NCBI RefSeq assembly: GCF_026646375.1
Contig: NZ_JAIPPU010000004.1
Span: 124,001-188,000, forward strand
Origin: Acetobacterium wieringae
Lineage (GTDB): Bacteria; Bacillota; Clostridia; Eubacteriales; Eubacteriaceae
Length of the DNA: 64,000 nucleotides
Direction of reading: 5' to 3'
The notes beneath the pieces were generated by a model that ran no database searches, had not been told where the DNA came from, and worked only from the letters and a program-made list of their open reading frames with translations. Positions 8,891-17,086 of this stretch are shown here, piece after piece; within the stretch, counting starts at the first letter, position 1, and each line of letters starts with the position of its first letter. Both the position numbers and the translations under genes were made by a program.

Positions 8891-8967
8891 AAAAAAGCCC
8901 AATTTCTTTCTTTTTTTTAAGATCATCCCGAAAATTCGGGATGATCTTAATGCCAACAAAGAAATTG
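8891..8967 (-). terminator. long composite hairpin terminating the first two-component operon
   Basis: A perfect 16-bp inverted repeat (8917-8932 with 8935-8950) is flanked by a second 10-bp pair, CAATTTCTTT (8900-8909) with AAAGAAATTG (8958-8967). On the minus strand the structure ends in GGGC plus six Ts (complement of 8891-8896). The T-run placement makes it a terminator for the histidine-kinase gene above it; it is larger than most intrinsic terminators. Confidence 0.7.
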
Positions 8968-8999
8968 AACTTTTGTTACTGGTCATTTATATTTACTAT

Positions 9000-10295
9000 C
9001 TATTGCAGGGTGTCCCCTTTAATCGCATTTTTCTTTGAATCCGGCTTTTGATTACTCTTGGGTAGAACAATTGAAAAGGTACTTCCTTTATTTGGGATGG
9101 AGTCAATTTTTATTTTGCCATTATGTTTTTTAACAATATAATCAGCAATATTCAAGCCCAACCCAACACCGCCGGTTTCACGGTTTCGGGCATCGTCGAC
9201 CCGATAAAAACGACTGAAGACTTTAGCCTTCTCTTCGTCTGTAAGGCCGATTCCGGTATCCTTAACCTCGATCACCAGATGCCGCTTTCCCTGAACCAGA
9301 CATAATTGAACCTTTCCGCCGACTGGTGTGTATTTAATGGCATTATCCACTAAAATCCGCACCGCCTGTTTGAGTCGTTCTTCATCGCCCCGGTATTGAA
9401 TTCCGGGAGAAATATTCTCGCTGAGCTCAATTTCTTTTTCGTTGGCCAGTTCGGTCATCAGCTCAACCATTTGCTGACACATCGAGGAGATGTCGAATAC
9501 TTCCTTATCGATGGCCAAGCGCTGATTTTCAGCCTGAGCCAACAGCAATAACTCAGAAATGAGTTTGGCCATGGTTTCCCCTTCGCTGGCAATGTTGTTG
9601 AGCCACTTCATGTTATCCTTGATCTGTTCATCCTCTTTGAGTTTTAACACCTCAACATTGGTTTGAATAACCGTAAGCGGGGTTCGCAGTTCATGAGACG
9701 CATTGGCAATAAATTTCTTCTGATCCTCAAAAGTATCTTTAATCGGCTGTAGCGATTTGCCAGCTAAAAAATAGCTGATCGGAATCAACACCGCGATCGA
9801 TCCTAAGCCAATTAAAAACAAAAATGAAATGACATAGGCAATAATCGATCGTTCCGTTGAAATTTGCTGAAAGACCTGGAGCACATAGTCGTTGGAATTA
9901 TTAGAATAAGGCAGGGTATAAACGCGATACTCGACATTGTCCGAAATTAGTAAATTAAACTGCGGAGTGTCCTTTTTTTCGATCGCCAGCTCATACCCCA
10001 TCATAATCAGATTGCGGTCTTCGACCTTCATCGATTTTACAACATGACTGCTGTCCCACATGATAAATTGATAACCAAATTTGTCATGCACCGAATCCCC
10101 TGAATTGATCGGTTGAGCAATTGTTTGCCCATTGTTTGAAATGATTTCCTTGGCCACCGTAGTCAAATACATTTCTCCGGAAAGTGTAAGACTCCAGTTT
10201 ACTAAAAAACCCAGCAGAAAGATAAACATAAACATGAAAATAACCAGTATCAGGGTATTGAACATGGTAATTTTTCGCTTAATTTCTTTAAACAT
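9000..10295 (-). CDS. sensor histidine kinase (HisKA/HATPase_c)
   Basis: This 431-aa membrane kinase has a transmembrane helix at about 10-32, an extracytoplasmic region of about 120 aa, a second helix near 152-178, then cytoplasmic signalling domains. The phosphorylatable histidine is in FIANASHELRTPLTVIQ; the ATPase domain shows DNAIKYTPVGG (N box), VKDTGIGL (G1) and GGVGLGLNIAD (G2). It should sense an envelope cue and phosphorylate the response regulator encoded 18 nt upstream in the same operon. I see no clear HAMP domain between the second helix and the H box. The stimulus is unknown. Confidence 0.92.
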   Translation of the reverse strand: MFKEIKRKITMFNTLILVIFMFMFIFLLGFLVNWSLTLSGEMYLTTVAKEIISNNGQTIAQPINSGDSVHDKFGYQFIMWDSSHVVKSMKVEDRNLIMMGYELAIEKKDTPQFNLLISDNVEYRVYTLPYSNNSNDYVLQVFQQISTERSIIAYVISFLFLIGLGSIAVLIPISYFLAGKSLQPIKDTFEDQKKFIANASHELRTPLTVIQTNVEVLKLKEDEQIKDNMKWLNNIASEGETMAKLISELLLLAQAENQRLAIDKEVFDISSMCQQMVELMTELANEKEIELSENISPGIQYRGDEERLKQAVRILVDNAIKYTPVGGKVQLCLVQGKRHLVIEVKDTGIGLTDEEKAKVFSRFYRVDDARNRETGGVGLGLNIADYIVKKHNGKIKIDSIPNKGSTFSIVLPKSNQKPDSKKNAIKGDTLQ

Positions 10296-10313
10296 GAGCC
10301 TTAACTCTCCAAC

Positions 10314-10982
10314 CTATTTTTTCCCAAGCGTATATCCTACCCCTCGAATGGTATCAATTTTAACCTGTGTATCGACAATTTTTTTTCGCAGGTTATGAAC
10401 ATAAATTTCAATATTATTTTCATTGACTTCTTTGTCAAATCCCCACACCCGATCCAGGATTTGTTCCCGGGTAAATACCTGATTGGGTCGCTTTAACAAC
10501 ATTTCCAAAATCTTCGCTTCCTTAACTGACAGCTTGAATTCTTTGTTTTCTGTTTGCAGAATATTCTTTTTAGTATTAAAACTGACATCTTCAAAAACAA
10601 TCGTCTCACCTTTAATCCCATGATCGGGACGACGGCCCAAAGCCCGAATCCGGGCAAACAGCTCTTTGGCAGAAAATGGTTTGATCAGATAATCATCAGC
10701 ACCCAAGTCCAAACCTTTGACCTTGTCATCAATGGTTCCTTTGGCTGTCAGCATCAAAACTGGGGTGTTAATGCCCTGATCCCGGATCTGCTGCAAAATT
10801 TCAATGCCGCTTTTGATCGGCAGCATAATATCTAAAACAATGACATCATAAATAGGGTTCAGTGCAAATAATAGACCTTCCTCCCCATCGTTGGCAATGT
10901 CACAATCGATGTTTTGTATTTTACATAATTCCTGGAGTGCATCGGTTATTTTTTTTTCGTCTTCTACAAATAATATACGCAT
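10314..10982 (-). CDS. OmpR/PhoB-family response regulator
   Basis: A 222-aa regulator with an N-terminal receiver domain (acidic pair in FVEDEKK, phospho-acceptor Asp51 in IVLDIMLP, conserved Lys in LIKPFSAKELFARI) and a C-terminal winged helix (LSVKEAKILEMLLKRPNQVF, VRGVGY-like end as TIRGVGYTLGKK). Phosphorylation by the kinase encoded next should change its DNA binding. It is the first gene of its operon and is transcribed divergently from a second regulator/kinase pair; the 225-bp gap between them holds a 16-bp palindrome. Confidence 0.94.
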   Translation of the reverse strand: MRILFVEDEKKITDALQELCKIQNIDCDIANDGEEGLLFALNPIYDVIVLDIMLPIKSGIEILQQIRDQGINTPVLMLTAKGTIDDKVKGLDLGADDYLIKPFSAKELFARIRALGRRPDHGIKGETIVFEDVSFNTKKNILQTENKEFKLSVKEAKILEMLLKRPNQVFTREQILDRVWGFDKEVNENNIEIYVHNLRKKIVDTQVKIDTIRGVGYTLGKK

Positions 10983-11079
10983 AAAGCGACTCCTTCCACC
11001 TTTTGAATTTTGATTATAAGCTAACAGATTAATTATAGAGCCAAAATCTTAAAGCTATATAAAACAAAGAATATGTGGT

Positions 11080-11095
11080 ATTATTCTAGAATAAT
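11080..11095. promoter_or_regulatory. 16-bp palindrome between two divergent two-component operons
   Basis: ATTATTCTAGAATAAT is a perfect palindrome lying between the two response-regulator genes. It includes a possible plus-strand -10 element (TATTAT at its left edge). Operator function is inferred from symmetry and position only. Confidence 0.35.
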
Positions 11096-11106
11096 CGAAA
11101 CCAAAC

Positions 11107-11167
11107 GTGCCGACCCGGTATTGATCAATTGTCACCCGGTCTGACTCCCAAGTCATTGTTGGTACAA
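11107..11167. repeat. degenerate copy of the TACCGAC intergenic palindrome family
   Basis: The segment opens with GTGCCGACCCGG and closes with TTGTTGGTACAA, which resemble the inverted ends of the better-preserved copies at 17001, 40299 and 51366. It also contains GGTCTGACTCCC, similar to the GGGTCTGACCCC core of two other copies. It is too degraded to define boundaries. Confidence 0.3.
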
Positions 11168-11207
11168 CTTTTATCTTTCTATTTATCGATTGATTATGGA
11201 GGTTCCC

Positions 11208-11885
11208 ATGAAAGAGATACTCATTATTGAAGATGATAAGAAAATATCCCGAATCATTGAACTACAGCTTAAGCATGCCGGTTTTGAAACGGTTAAGGCA
11301 TTTACCGGCCGGGAAGGGATCGAAGCCTATCATCAACATCCCAACTTTGATCTGGTTTTGCTTGACATAATGCTACCGGAGGTCTCCGGTTATGATGTCC
11401 TTAAATATATCAAAAGCCAAAATCATCACCTGCCAATCATTTTATTGACCGCCAAGGACGATACCAGTGATGTGGTCGCTGGTTTTGACCTGGGCGCCGA
11501 TGATTATGTAACAAAACCCTTTAATTTTGATGAGCTGTTGGCCCGAATCAAAGCCAATATCCGAAAAAACACTCCTGAATCCGCACCAAACAGCCATTTG
11601 ATTTTTAAAGATGTTGAGATCGACCTGGATGCCTTCAACGTTAAGCGCCAATCCCAGGAAATCAGTTTATCCCGAACCGAATTTGATCTGTTTTATTATC
11701 TCGTTTTGAATCATGATCTGGTTCAGTCCCGGGAACAGATCCTTACCAAAGTCTGGGGCTTTGATTATGACGGCGGCGATAATATTGTCGATGTTTATAT
11801 TAAATATCTGCGGGATAAAATCGACCGGGATTTTGATGAAAAACTGATCCAGACCGTTCGGGGGCGGGGCTATGTGGTTCGATAA
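11208..11885 (+). CDS. OmpR/PhoB-family response regulator (second system)
   Basis: A 225-aa regulator: receiver domain with acidic pair in IIEDDKK, phospho-acceptor Asp53 in LLLDIMLPEVSGY, Lys in YVTKPFNFDELLARI; winged-helix domain with LSRTEFDLFYYLVLNHD and the closing VRGRGYVVR. The start is the ATG at 11208 with GGAGG 5 nt upstream; an in-frame ATG 18 nt earlier precedes this ribosome site. Its last 14 nt overlap the kinase gene, so translation is probably coupled. It is not a near-duplicate of the divergent regulator: the C-terminal domains differ throughout. Confidence 0.94.
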   Translation: MKEILIIEDDKKISRIIELQLKHAGFETVKAFTGREGIEAYHQHPNFDLVLLDIMLPEVSGYDVLKYIKSQNHHLPIILLTAKDDTSDVVAGFDLGADDYVTKPFNFDELLARIKANIRKNTPESAPNSHLIFKDVEIDLDAFNVKRQSQEISLSRTEFDLFYYLVLNHDLVQSREQILTKVWGFDYDGGDNIVDVYIKYLRDKIDRDFDEKLIQTVRGRGYVVR

Positions 11886-13350
11886 GCTAAATATTCCCGG
11901 TCGTAAAAAGCCGCTAAAAATATATCATCGAATTGTATTCTTTTTTATTCTGGCTTTGACGGCTGTATTAACACTTTCATTTTTAATGGTCTTCTTTTTC
12001 TCCCAACAACTTATTTTAAACGAAAGTAAAGCGACAATGATCCGGTTTAACAATTACGTCATCAATACCTTGGACGAGAACATGTCCACCCTACTCAGCT
12101 TACCGACAGATCAGCGACTGGAATTCATCTCTGAAAAGCTTTATCCCTATGTCAAGGATAATTCTCTGATTGCCTATCAACTCAAGGATAACCAGGGCAA
12201 TCTCTATCAATCATCCGAAATCCTGACAGATCTGCTGGTTGCTGAAAACCTCGATAAGTATAATTTTCATCTATTCGAGTTCAGCTTCAATGATGACAAC
12301 GATCAAGCCATTACCGTAAACTCGTTGCGTTACAACCAGATCGAATACTATTATCTGGGATCCTACTATGTGCTGGAAGATGGCGATATTATCTATCTCC
12401 AGATTATCAAAAACCTCAATGACAGTTATGTATTTATGACCACCTTGTTTGTCCTGATGATTTCAATTAGTATCCTGGGCTTGATCGCAATTATCCTGAT
12501 TGGAATTTATGGAACCAAGCAAACTCTCAAACCGCTGATTGAAATATCTGAAACTGCTAAAAATATCACCGAAAATAATTTAAATGTACGGATTGAAGAA
12601 ACGGGCAACAAAGATGAACTGGATCAGCTGATCATATCTTTAAACCAGATGATCAAAAAACTGGAATCCGCTTTTAATAACCAGAAGCGCTTTGTTTCTG
12701 ATGCCTCCCATGAACTGCGGATTCCCCTGACAGTGATTCAGGGTTATATTGATATTTTATCCGATTGGGGCAAAAATGATCCGCAACTCCGGGATGAATC
12801 CATTGAAGCGATTCAGGATGAAATTCAGGGGATGAATAAGATGGTGGAAGATTTACTATTGATAACACGAATTGAAAACAATTATTTTGATGAAGATTTT
12901 GTGCTCTTGGATGTTTCGGCACTACTTGAGAAGATTTTTTTCCAGTGTCAGATGATTGATCCGGATCATCACTATCTCATGGAATCCTGTGACCATGCCT
13001 TTGTCCGGGGTAATGAAGGCCTGTTGATTCAGGCGATTCGCGGTCTGCTGGACAATAGCCGCAAATACACTCCGGCTGGTGGAATCATCACCCTGAGCTG
13101 TCGAGTCCATAGTAAAACCACAAATGAAATCATCGTCAGTGATACGGGTTGTGGGATCCCCGCCGCCGAGCTTGACAAAATCAAGGAACGTTTTTACCGC
13201 ATCAGCCGCGACCGTTCCCGGACTACTGGCGGTTCGGGCCTGGGATTATCGATCATTGAGAGCATTGTCAGTATTCATCGGGGTAAACTGATCATAAACA
13301 GCGAAATCAATCAGGGTACTACGGCAACTATCATATTAAAAAAACAATAA
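11872..13350 (+). CDS. sensor histidine kinase with HAMP domain (second system)
   Basis: A 492-aa kinase. The first transmembrane helix is at about 22-45, an extracytoplasmic domain of about 140 aa follows, and the second helix is near 185-210. A HAMP region (LKPLIEISETAKNITENNL) leads into the H box FVSDASHELRIPLTVIQGY. The ATP-binding domain shows DNSRKYTPAGG, VSDTGCGIP and GGSGLGLSIIE. It overlaps the regulator gene by 14 nt and is its evident partner. Organisation (about 490 aa, large sensor loop, HAMP) resembles ArlS/YkoH-like Gram-positive kinases. The ligand is unknown. Confidence 0.93.
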   Translation: MWFDKLNIPGRKKPLKIYHRIVFFFILALTAVLTLSFLMVFFFSQQLILNESKATMIRFNNYVINTLDENMSTLLSLPTDQRLEFISEKLYPYVKDNSLIAYQLKDNQGNLYQSSEILTDLLVAENLDKYNFHLFEFSFNDDNDQAITVNSLRYNQIEYYYLGSYYVLEDGDIIYLQIIKNLNDSYVFMTTLFVLMISISILGLIAIILIGIYGTKQTLKPLIEISETAKNITENNLNVRIEETGNKDELDQLIISLNQMIKKLESAFNNQKRFVSDASHELRIPLTVIQGYIDILSDWGKNDPQLRDESIEAIQDEIQGMNKMVEDLLLITRIENNYFDEDFVLLDVSALLEKIFFQCQMIDPDHHYLMESCDHAFVRGNEGLLIQAIRGLLDNSRKYTPAGGIITLSCRVHSKTTNEIIVSDTGCGIPAAELDKIKERFYRISRDRSRTTGGSGLGLSIIESIVSIHRGKLIINSEINQGTTATIILKKQ

Positions 13351-13390
13351 AATAACGGGGCGGCCACCCCCGTCGCGTTTGTCTATAAAC

Positions 13391-13580
13391 GGCCATACCG
13401 ACCAATTATTAATCGGTTGTTCGCTACGCCACGCGAAATCCGCTGCGCTTCTTTCGCATTGGTCGCAGGCAGTCGCTAGCTACAAGTAAGCATTTTCTTG
13501 ACGACTGCCTGCGCGAAGAATCGGACAGGCAATACCGTATCCGCTCCGATGGGTGGGGTCTGACCCCCTGGTCACAACAT
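13391..13580. repeat. intergenic repeat region with inverted repeats and a GGGTCTGACCCC core
   Basis: The 297-bp gap between a plus-strand kinase gene and argD holds no gene. It contains ATACCGACC at its left, a perfect 11-bp inverted repeat (GCAGGCAGTCG 13465-13475 with CGACTGCCTGC 13502-13512), and the palindromic core GGGTCTGACCCC at 13556-13567 followed by TGGTCA. The same left motif and the same core plus TGGTCA recur at 51366-51612 in the same order, suggesting two diverged copies of one non-coding repeat. No transposase is present. Confidence 0.5.
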
Positions 13581-13627
13581 GAAGTAACGATTGTCTGTAT
13601 CCGATTATCGTTTTTGACAGTCTAAAC

Positions 13628-13650
13628 GGGACGACTTGTCCCATTTTTTA
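13628..13650 (+). terminator. candidate intrinsic terminator at the kinase/argD convergence
   Basis: GGGAC and GTCCC pair around GACTT and are followed by A and six Ts on the plus strand. It sits about 280 nt beyond the plus-strand kinase gene and overlaps the argD stop codon on the other strand. Confidence 0.5.
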
Positions 13651-14820
13651 TAGACATTCAGAAAAAATCTGCACGGCCCGATCAATTTCTTCTTTTGTGA
13701 CCACCAGCGGTGGTACAAAACGAATGGCATTGCTACCAGCGGTAATCAAAAGTAAGCCTTTTTCCATCGCTTTGGCAACGATAGCCCCCAAATCGGCATC
13801 AATCTGAACCCCCACAATCAATCCCATACCACGCACCTCTTTAATAGACGGATGCTCTTTTTTTAAGGCTTCCAGTTGGGCTTTAAGATAATCCCCTTTT
13901 TCCGTGACCGCTTCAAAAAATCCCGGTGCGGTCAGGGTTTCAATCACATATTTGGCGGTGGCCGTCACAAAAGGATTGCCACCCAAGGTGGATGCATGGG
14001 TTCCCGGGGTAAAGACTTCGGCCACATGGTCTTTGGCAATGATGCCACCAATGGGAACCCCGCCCCCTAAGCCTTTTGCCATCGTCACCACATCCGGTAC
14101 AACACCATATTGCTGGTAAGCAAACAATTTCCCTGAACGACCAATCCCCGTTTGCACCTCGTCAAAAATCAGCACGATGTTTTGTTCATCACAGATCTTT
14201 CGAACCTCTTTTAAATAGTCCGGATCGGCGGGATAGATTCCCCCTTCGCCCTGAATCGGTTCTAAAATAATCCCACAGGTTTTGGGGCTGATCTGCGCCT
14301 TTAGTGCCTCGATATCATTATAAGACACATGATAAATCTCCGGCATCAAAGGCTCCAGATTTTGCTGGTATTTAGGTTGACCCGTGGCAGTGATGGCCGC
14401 ATAGGTTCGGCCATGGAAGGATTGATTCATGGCAATGATTTCCACCGCTTCCTCATCTTTTTTAAGCTTACCATAAACCCGACACAGTTTTAAAGCCGCT
14501 TCACAGGCTTCTGCGCCGCTGTTACAATAGAAAACCTTATCCAGGCCACTGGCCTTGGTCAGCATTTCGGCCAGTTCAATGCCCGGTTCGGACCAGTAAA
14601 GATTGGAAATATGAACCAGTTTTTCCATCTGCGCCTGCATTGCTGCGAGCAGACCCGGATGGGAATGACCCAGGGCATCAACTGCGATCCCAGCCACAAA
14701 GTCCAGATACTCTTTGCCATTATTATCGGTTAAAATACAACCCTGACCCTTCTCAAAAACCAATGGAAAACGCTTATAGGTTTCCATGATCACATTGTTT
14801 CCTCGTGTTATTAAATCCAT
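13648..14820 (-). CDS. argD: acetylornithine aminotransferase
   Basis: This 390-aa class III PLP enzyme converts N-acetylglutamate semialdehyde to N-acetylornithine in the arginine pathway. Visible landmarks are YLDFVAGIAVDALGHSHP near residue 40, CNSGAEACEAALKL, FHGRTYAAITATGQ, LIFDEVQTGIGRSGKLFA and the PLP lysine in MAKGLGGGVPIGG. GGAGG lies 5 nt before the ATG. It is the last gene of the argC-argJ-argB-argD run and begins 10 nt after argB. The family overlaps with ornithine and succinyldiaminopimelate aminotransferases, but the position inside the arg cluster decides the name. Confidence 0.96.
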   Translation of the reverse strand: MDLITRGNNVIMETYKRFPLVFEKGQGCILTDNNGKEYLDFVAGIAVDALGHSHPGLLAAMQAQMEKLVHISNLYWSEPGIELAEMLTKASGLDKVFYCNSGAEACEAALKLCRVYGKLKKDEEAVEIIAMNQSFHGRTYAAITATGQPKYQQNLEPLMPEIYHVSYNDIEALKAQISPKTCGIILEPIQGEGGIYPADPDYLKEVRKICDEQNIVLIFDEVQTGIGRSGKLFAYQQYGVVPDVVTMAKGLGGGVPIGGIIAKDHVAEVFTPGTHASTLGGNPFVTATAKYVIETLTAPGFFEAVTEKGDYLKAQLEALKKEHPSIKEVRGMGLIVGVQIDADLGAIVAKAMEKGLLLITAGSNAIRFVPPLVVTKEEIDRAVQIFSECL

Positions 14821-14830
14821 ATTGTCCTCC

Positions 14831-15700
14831 TTATATAATAGAACGACGAATCATCGTCCCGACTCCAGCGGCTGTGAACAATTCCAGTAGCATTGAATGT
14901 TCCACCTTCCCGTCTAAAATATGCACAGAATTGACCCCCTGATTCAGGGCATCGACACTGTTTTCCACTTTGGGAATCATCCCGCCGGAGATAATCCCTT
15001 CTTCAATAAGCTTTGGCACATTTTCAGCAAACAACCGTCTGATAATCGAATCCGGATTGTCCGGATCCATATAGACCCCATCGGTATCCGTTAGATAAAT
15101 CAGCTTTTCAGCTTTAACTGCTTTGGCAATGGCATACGCTACATGATCAGCATTGATGTTGTAGCTCTGGCCGGTTTTATCCGTGCCAATCGGCGCAATC
15201 ACCGGCAGATAATCGTCCTTTAACAGGGTATTCAAGAGCCGGTTATCGACCCGGATAATGTCCCCAACAAAACCGATGTCCAGATTATTAACAAATTTCT
15301 TCTTTACCTTGATCATCCCGCCATCTTTTCCTGAAAGGCCGACAGCATTCATTTCACGGTTCTGAAGCAGCTGGACAATTTCCTTGTTGATTTTTCCGGA
15401 TAAGACCATTTCGGCAATTTCGACCACCTTTTCATTGGTAATCCGCAACCCTTCGACAAATTCGGTCTCGATTTCCAAGTCACTCAGCATTCCGGAAATA
15501 TCTTTGCCGCCGCCATGAACAATGATCAAACGGATGCCCACCAGACGCATCAGCGAAATATCATCCATCACCGACTGCTTTCTGGCCTCATCATACATAA
15601 AACTGCCACCATATTTAATGACCATGGTTTTCTTTTTAAACTGTTGGATATAGGGCAAAGCTTCGATCAGAATCTTGGCCTTTTCAATATATTTTTCCAT
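14831..15700 (-). CDS. argB: acetylglutamate kinase
   Basis: A 289-aa amino-acid kinase that phosphorylates N-acetylglutamate, the second step of arginine synthesis. It shows MVIKYGGSFMYDE (ATP loop), LIIVHGGGKDISGML (the glycine-rich substrate loop), INADHVAYAIAKAVKAEKLI and GGMIPKVENSVDAL. The N-terminal helix of about 20 residues before the first beta strand is typical of the arginine-inhibited hexameric form, so feedback control by arginine is plausible. It lies 17 nt after argJ and 10 nt before argD. Confidence 0.96.
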   Translation of the reverse strand: MEKYIEKAKILIEALPYIQQFKKKTMVIKYGGSFMYDEARKQSVMDDISLMRLVGIRLIIVHGGGKDISGMLSDLEIETEFVEGLRITNEKVVEIAEMVLSGKINKEIVQLLQNREMNAVGLSGKDGGMIKVKKKFVNNLDIGFVGDIIRVDNRLLNTLLKDDYLPVIAPIGTDKTGQSYNINADHVAYAIAKAVKAEKLIYLTDTDGVYMDPDNPDSIIRRLFAENVPKLIEEGIISGGMIPKVENSVDALNQGVNSVHILDGKVEHSMLLELFTAAGVGTMIRRSII

Positions 15701-15717
15701 TATTTACTCTTTTCTAT

Positions 15718-16941
15718 TTAACTTCGGTAATCGCCATTGATTTTGACATAATCGTAGGACAAATCACATCCCCAGGACACAGCTTTTTCATCGCCTTCTT
15801 CCATTTCAACCACAATATAAATATCTGTTTCGGACAGCACTTTCTTCGCTTCATCTTCATCAAAGGCAATCGGGGCACCATCGTTTAACAGGGTAATCAT
15901 CCCAGCCTGACTGGAAAAAACCAGGGAAACCTTCAAGGGATCAAATTCAGCCCCGGAATAGCCCAAGGCACAGAGCACCCGACCCCAATTGGCATCTTCC
16001 CCAAATAAGGCGGTTTTGACCAGACTGGATGTGATTACCGATTTAGCCAGCTTGCGGGCATCATCTTTGGTTTTTGTCCCACGAACTTCCACTTCCACAA
16101 ACTTGGAAGCGCCTTCGCCATCGCGAATGATTTTTTTTGCCAGGGTTTTGTGCACGTAAATAAAAGCTTCTTTAAAGATTTCATAATCCGGAGTATTTTC
16201 CTGCAGAGGCTGATTACCCGCTAATCCATTGGCGATCACCGTAACCATATCATTGGTACTGGTGTCGCCATCCACAGAGATCATATTGTAAGTATCGACA
16301 GTGGTTTCTTTTAGCAACTGATCAAGCAGGGCTGGTTCAATATTTGCATCAGTCGTCACAAAGGACAGCATCGTCGCCATATTGGGATGAATCATCCCGG
16401 AGCCCTTGGCCATGCCGCCGATCTTTACGGACTTACCGCCGATTTCCACCTCGACGGCAATGGTCTTTTTTACTGTATCGGTGGTCAAAATCGTATTGGC
16501 AGCAATGTCGCCGTCTTCTTGGCTACTTCCTAATTTTGCTCCCAAGAGCTCAATCCCAGACAAGATTTTTTCCACCGGTAAAATCACCCCAATCACCCCA
16601 GTTGAAGCAATCAGCACATCCTCCGGTTGCACCCCTAAAACCGCTGCCGCTTTGTTGGCTGTAGCTGCTACAGCTTCCTCGCCTTTTTGTCCTGTGCAGG
16701 CATTGGCGTTGCCACTGTTGACCACCACTGCCTGCTTGTAGGGATTATTCATGACTTTTTTACACCAGAGAATCGGCGCAGCCTTTACAACATTGGTGGT
16801 TGTCATGATGCTGGTTGCCCCGGGTACCTCTGAAAAAATCATTGCCAGATCATTTTTTTCATTTTTTTTAATGCCGCAATTGATTCCCCCGGTTTTAAAA
16901 CCCAGAGGTGTTGTCACTCCACCTGTCTTTATTAGTTTCAT
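15718..16941 (-). CDS. argJ: bifunctional glutamate N-acetyltransferase / ornithine acetyltransferase
   Basis: This 407-aa protein moves the acetyl group from N-acetylornithine back to glutamate and may also acetylate glutamate from acetyl-CoA. The autoproteolytic site is visible in GSGMIHPNMATMLSFVTTDA: cleavage before the Thr of ATML gives alpha and beta chains and leaves that Thr as nucleophile. Other landmarks are VVNSGNANACTG and VDGDTSTNDMV. AAGGAGT precedes the ATG. No separate argA or argE is present in the window, so the cyclic pathway is used. A 145-nt gap carrying a palindromic repeat separates it from argC. Confidence 0.96.
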   Translation of the reverse strand: MKLIKTGGVTTPLGFKTGGINCGIKKNEKNDLAMIFSEVPGATSIMTTTNVVKAAPILWCKKVMNNPYKQAVVVNSGNANACTGQKGEEAVAATANKAAAVLGVQPEDVLIASTGVIGVILPVEKILSGIELLGAKLGSSQEDGDIAANTILTTDTVKKTIAVEVEIGGKSVKIGGMAKGSGMIHPNMATMLSFVTTDANIEPALLDQLLKETTVDTYNMISVDGDTSTNDMVTVIANGLAGNQPLQENTPDYEIFKEAFIYVHKTLAKKIIRDGEGASKFVEVEVRGTKTKDDARKLAKSVITSSLVKTALFGEDANWGRVLCALGYSGAEFDPLKVSLVFSSQAGMITLLNDGAPIAFDEDEAKKVLSETDIYIVVEMEEGDEKAVSWGCDLSYDYVKINGDYRS

Positions 16942-17000
16942 GTCTTTACTCCTTGTATTTTAATGAATCGTCTCTGATCCGTCAGGTTTTCACCAAACTG

Positions 17001-17036
17001 TTATACCGACCAACTGCTAATCTGTTGTCGGTACGG
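17001..17036. repeat. TACCGAC intergenic palindrome between argC and argJ
   Basis: ATACCGACCAACTG is followed 7 nt later by CTGTTGTCGGTACGG; the arms TACCGAC.AAC and GTT.GTCGGTA are complementary apart from single unpaired bases. The same arms occur in intergenic DNA near 40299 and, in part, near 13395 and 51369. Transcribed, it would fold into a hairpin inside the arg operon without a U-tract. Confidence 0.5.
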
Positions 17037-17086
17037 ACTCTATATTCTTATATCACACCATTATTAACTGATTTGTCACTGCTTAT

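Noticed and set aside
13351..13647. CRISPR array or att site in the repeat-rich gap
   Set aside because: The repeats are inverted and unevenly spaced, not regular direct repeats with spacers, and no cas or integrase gene is present.
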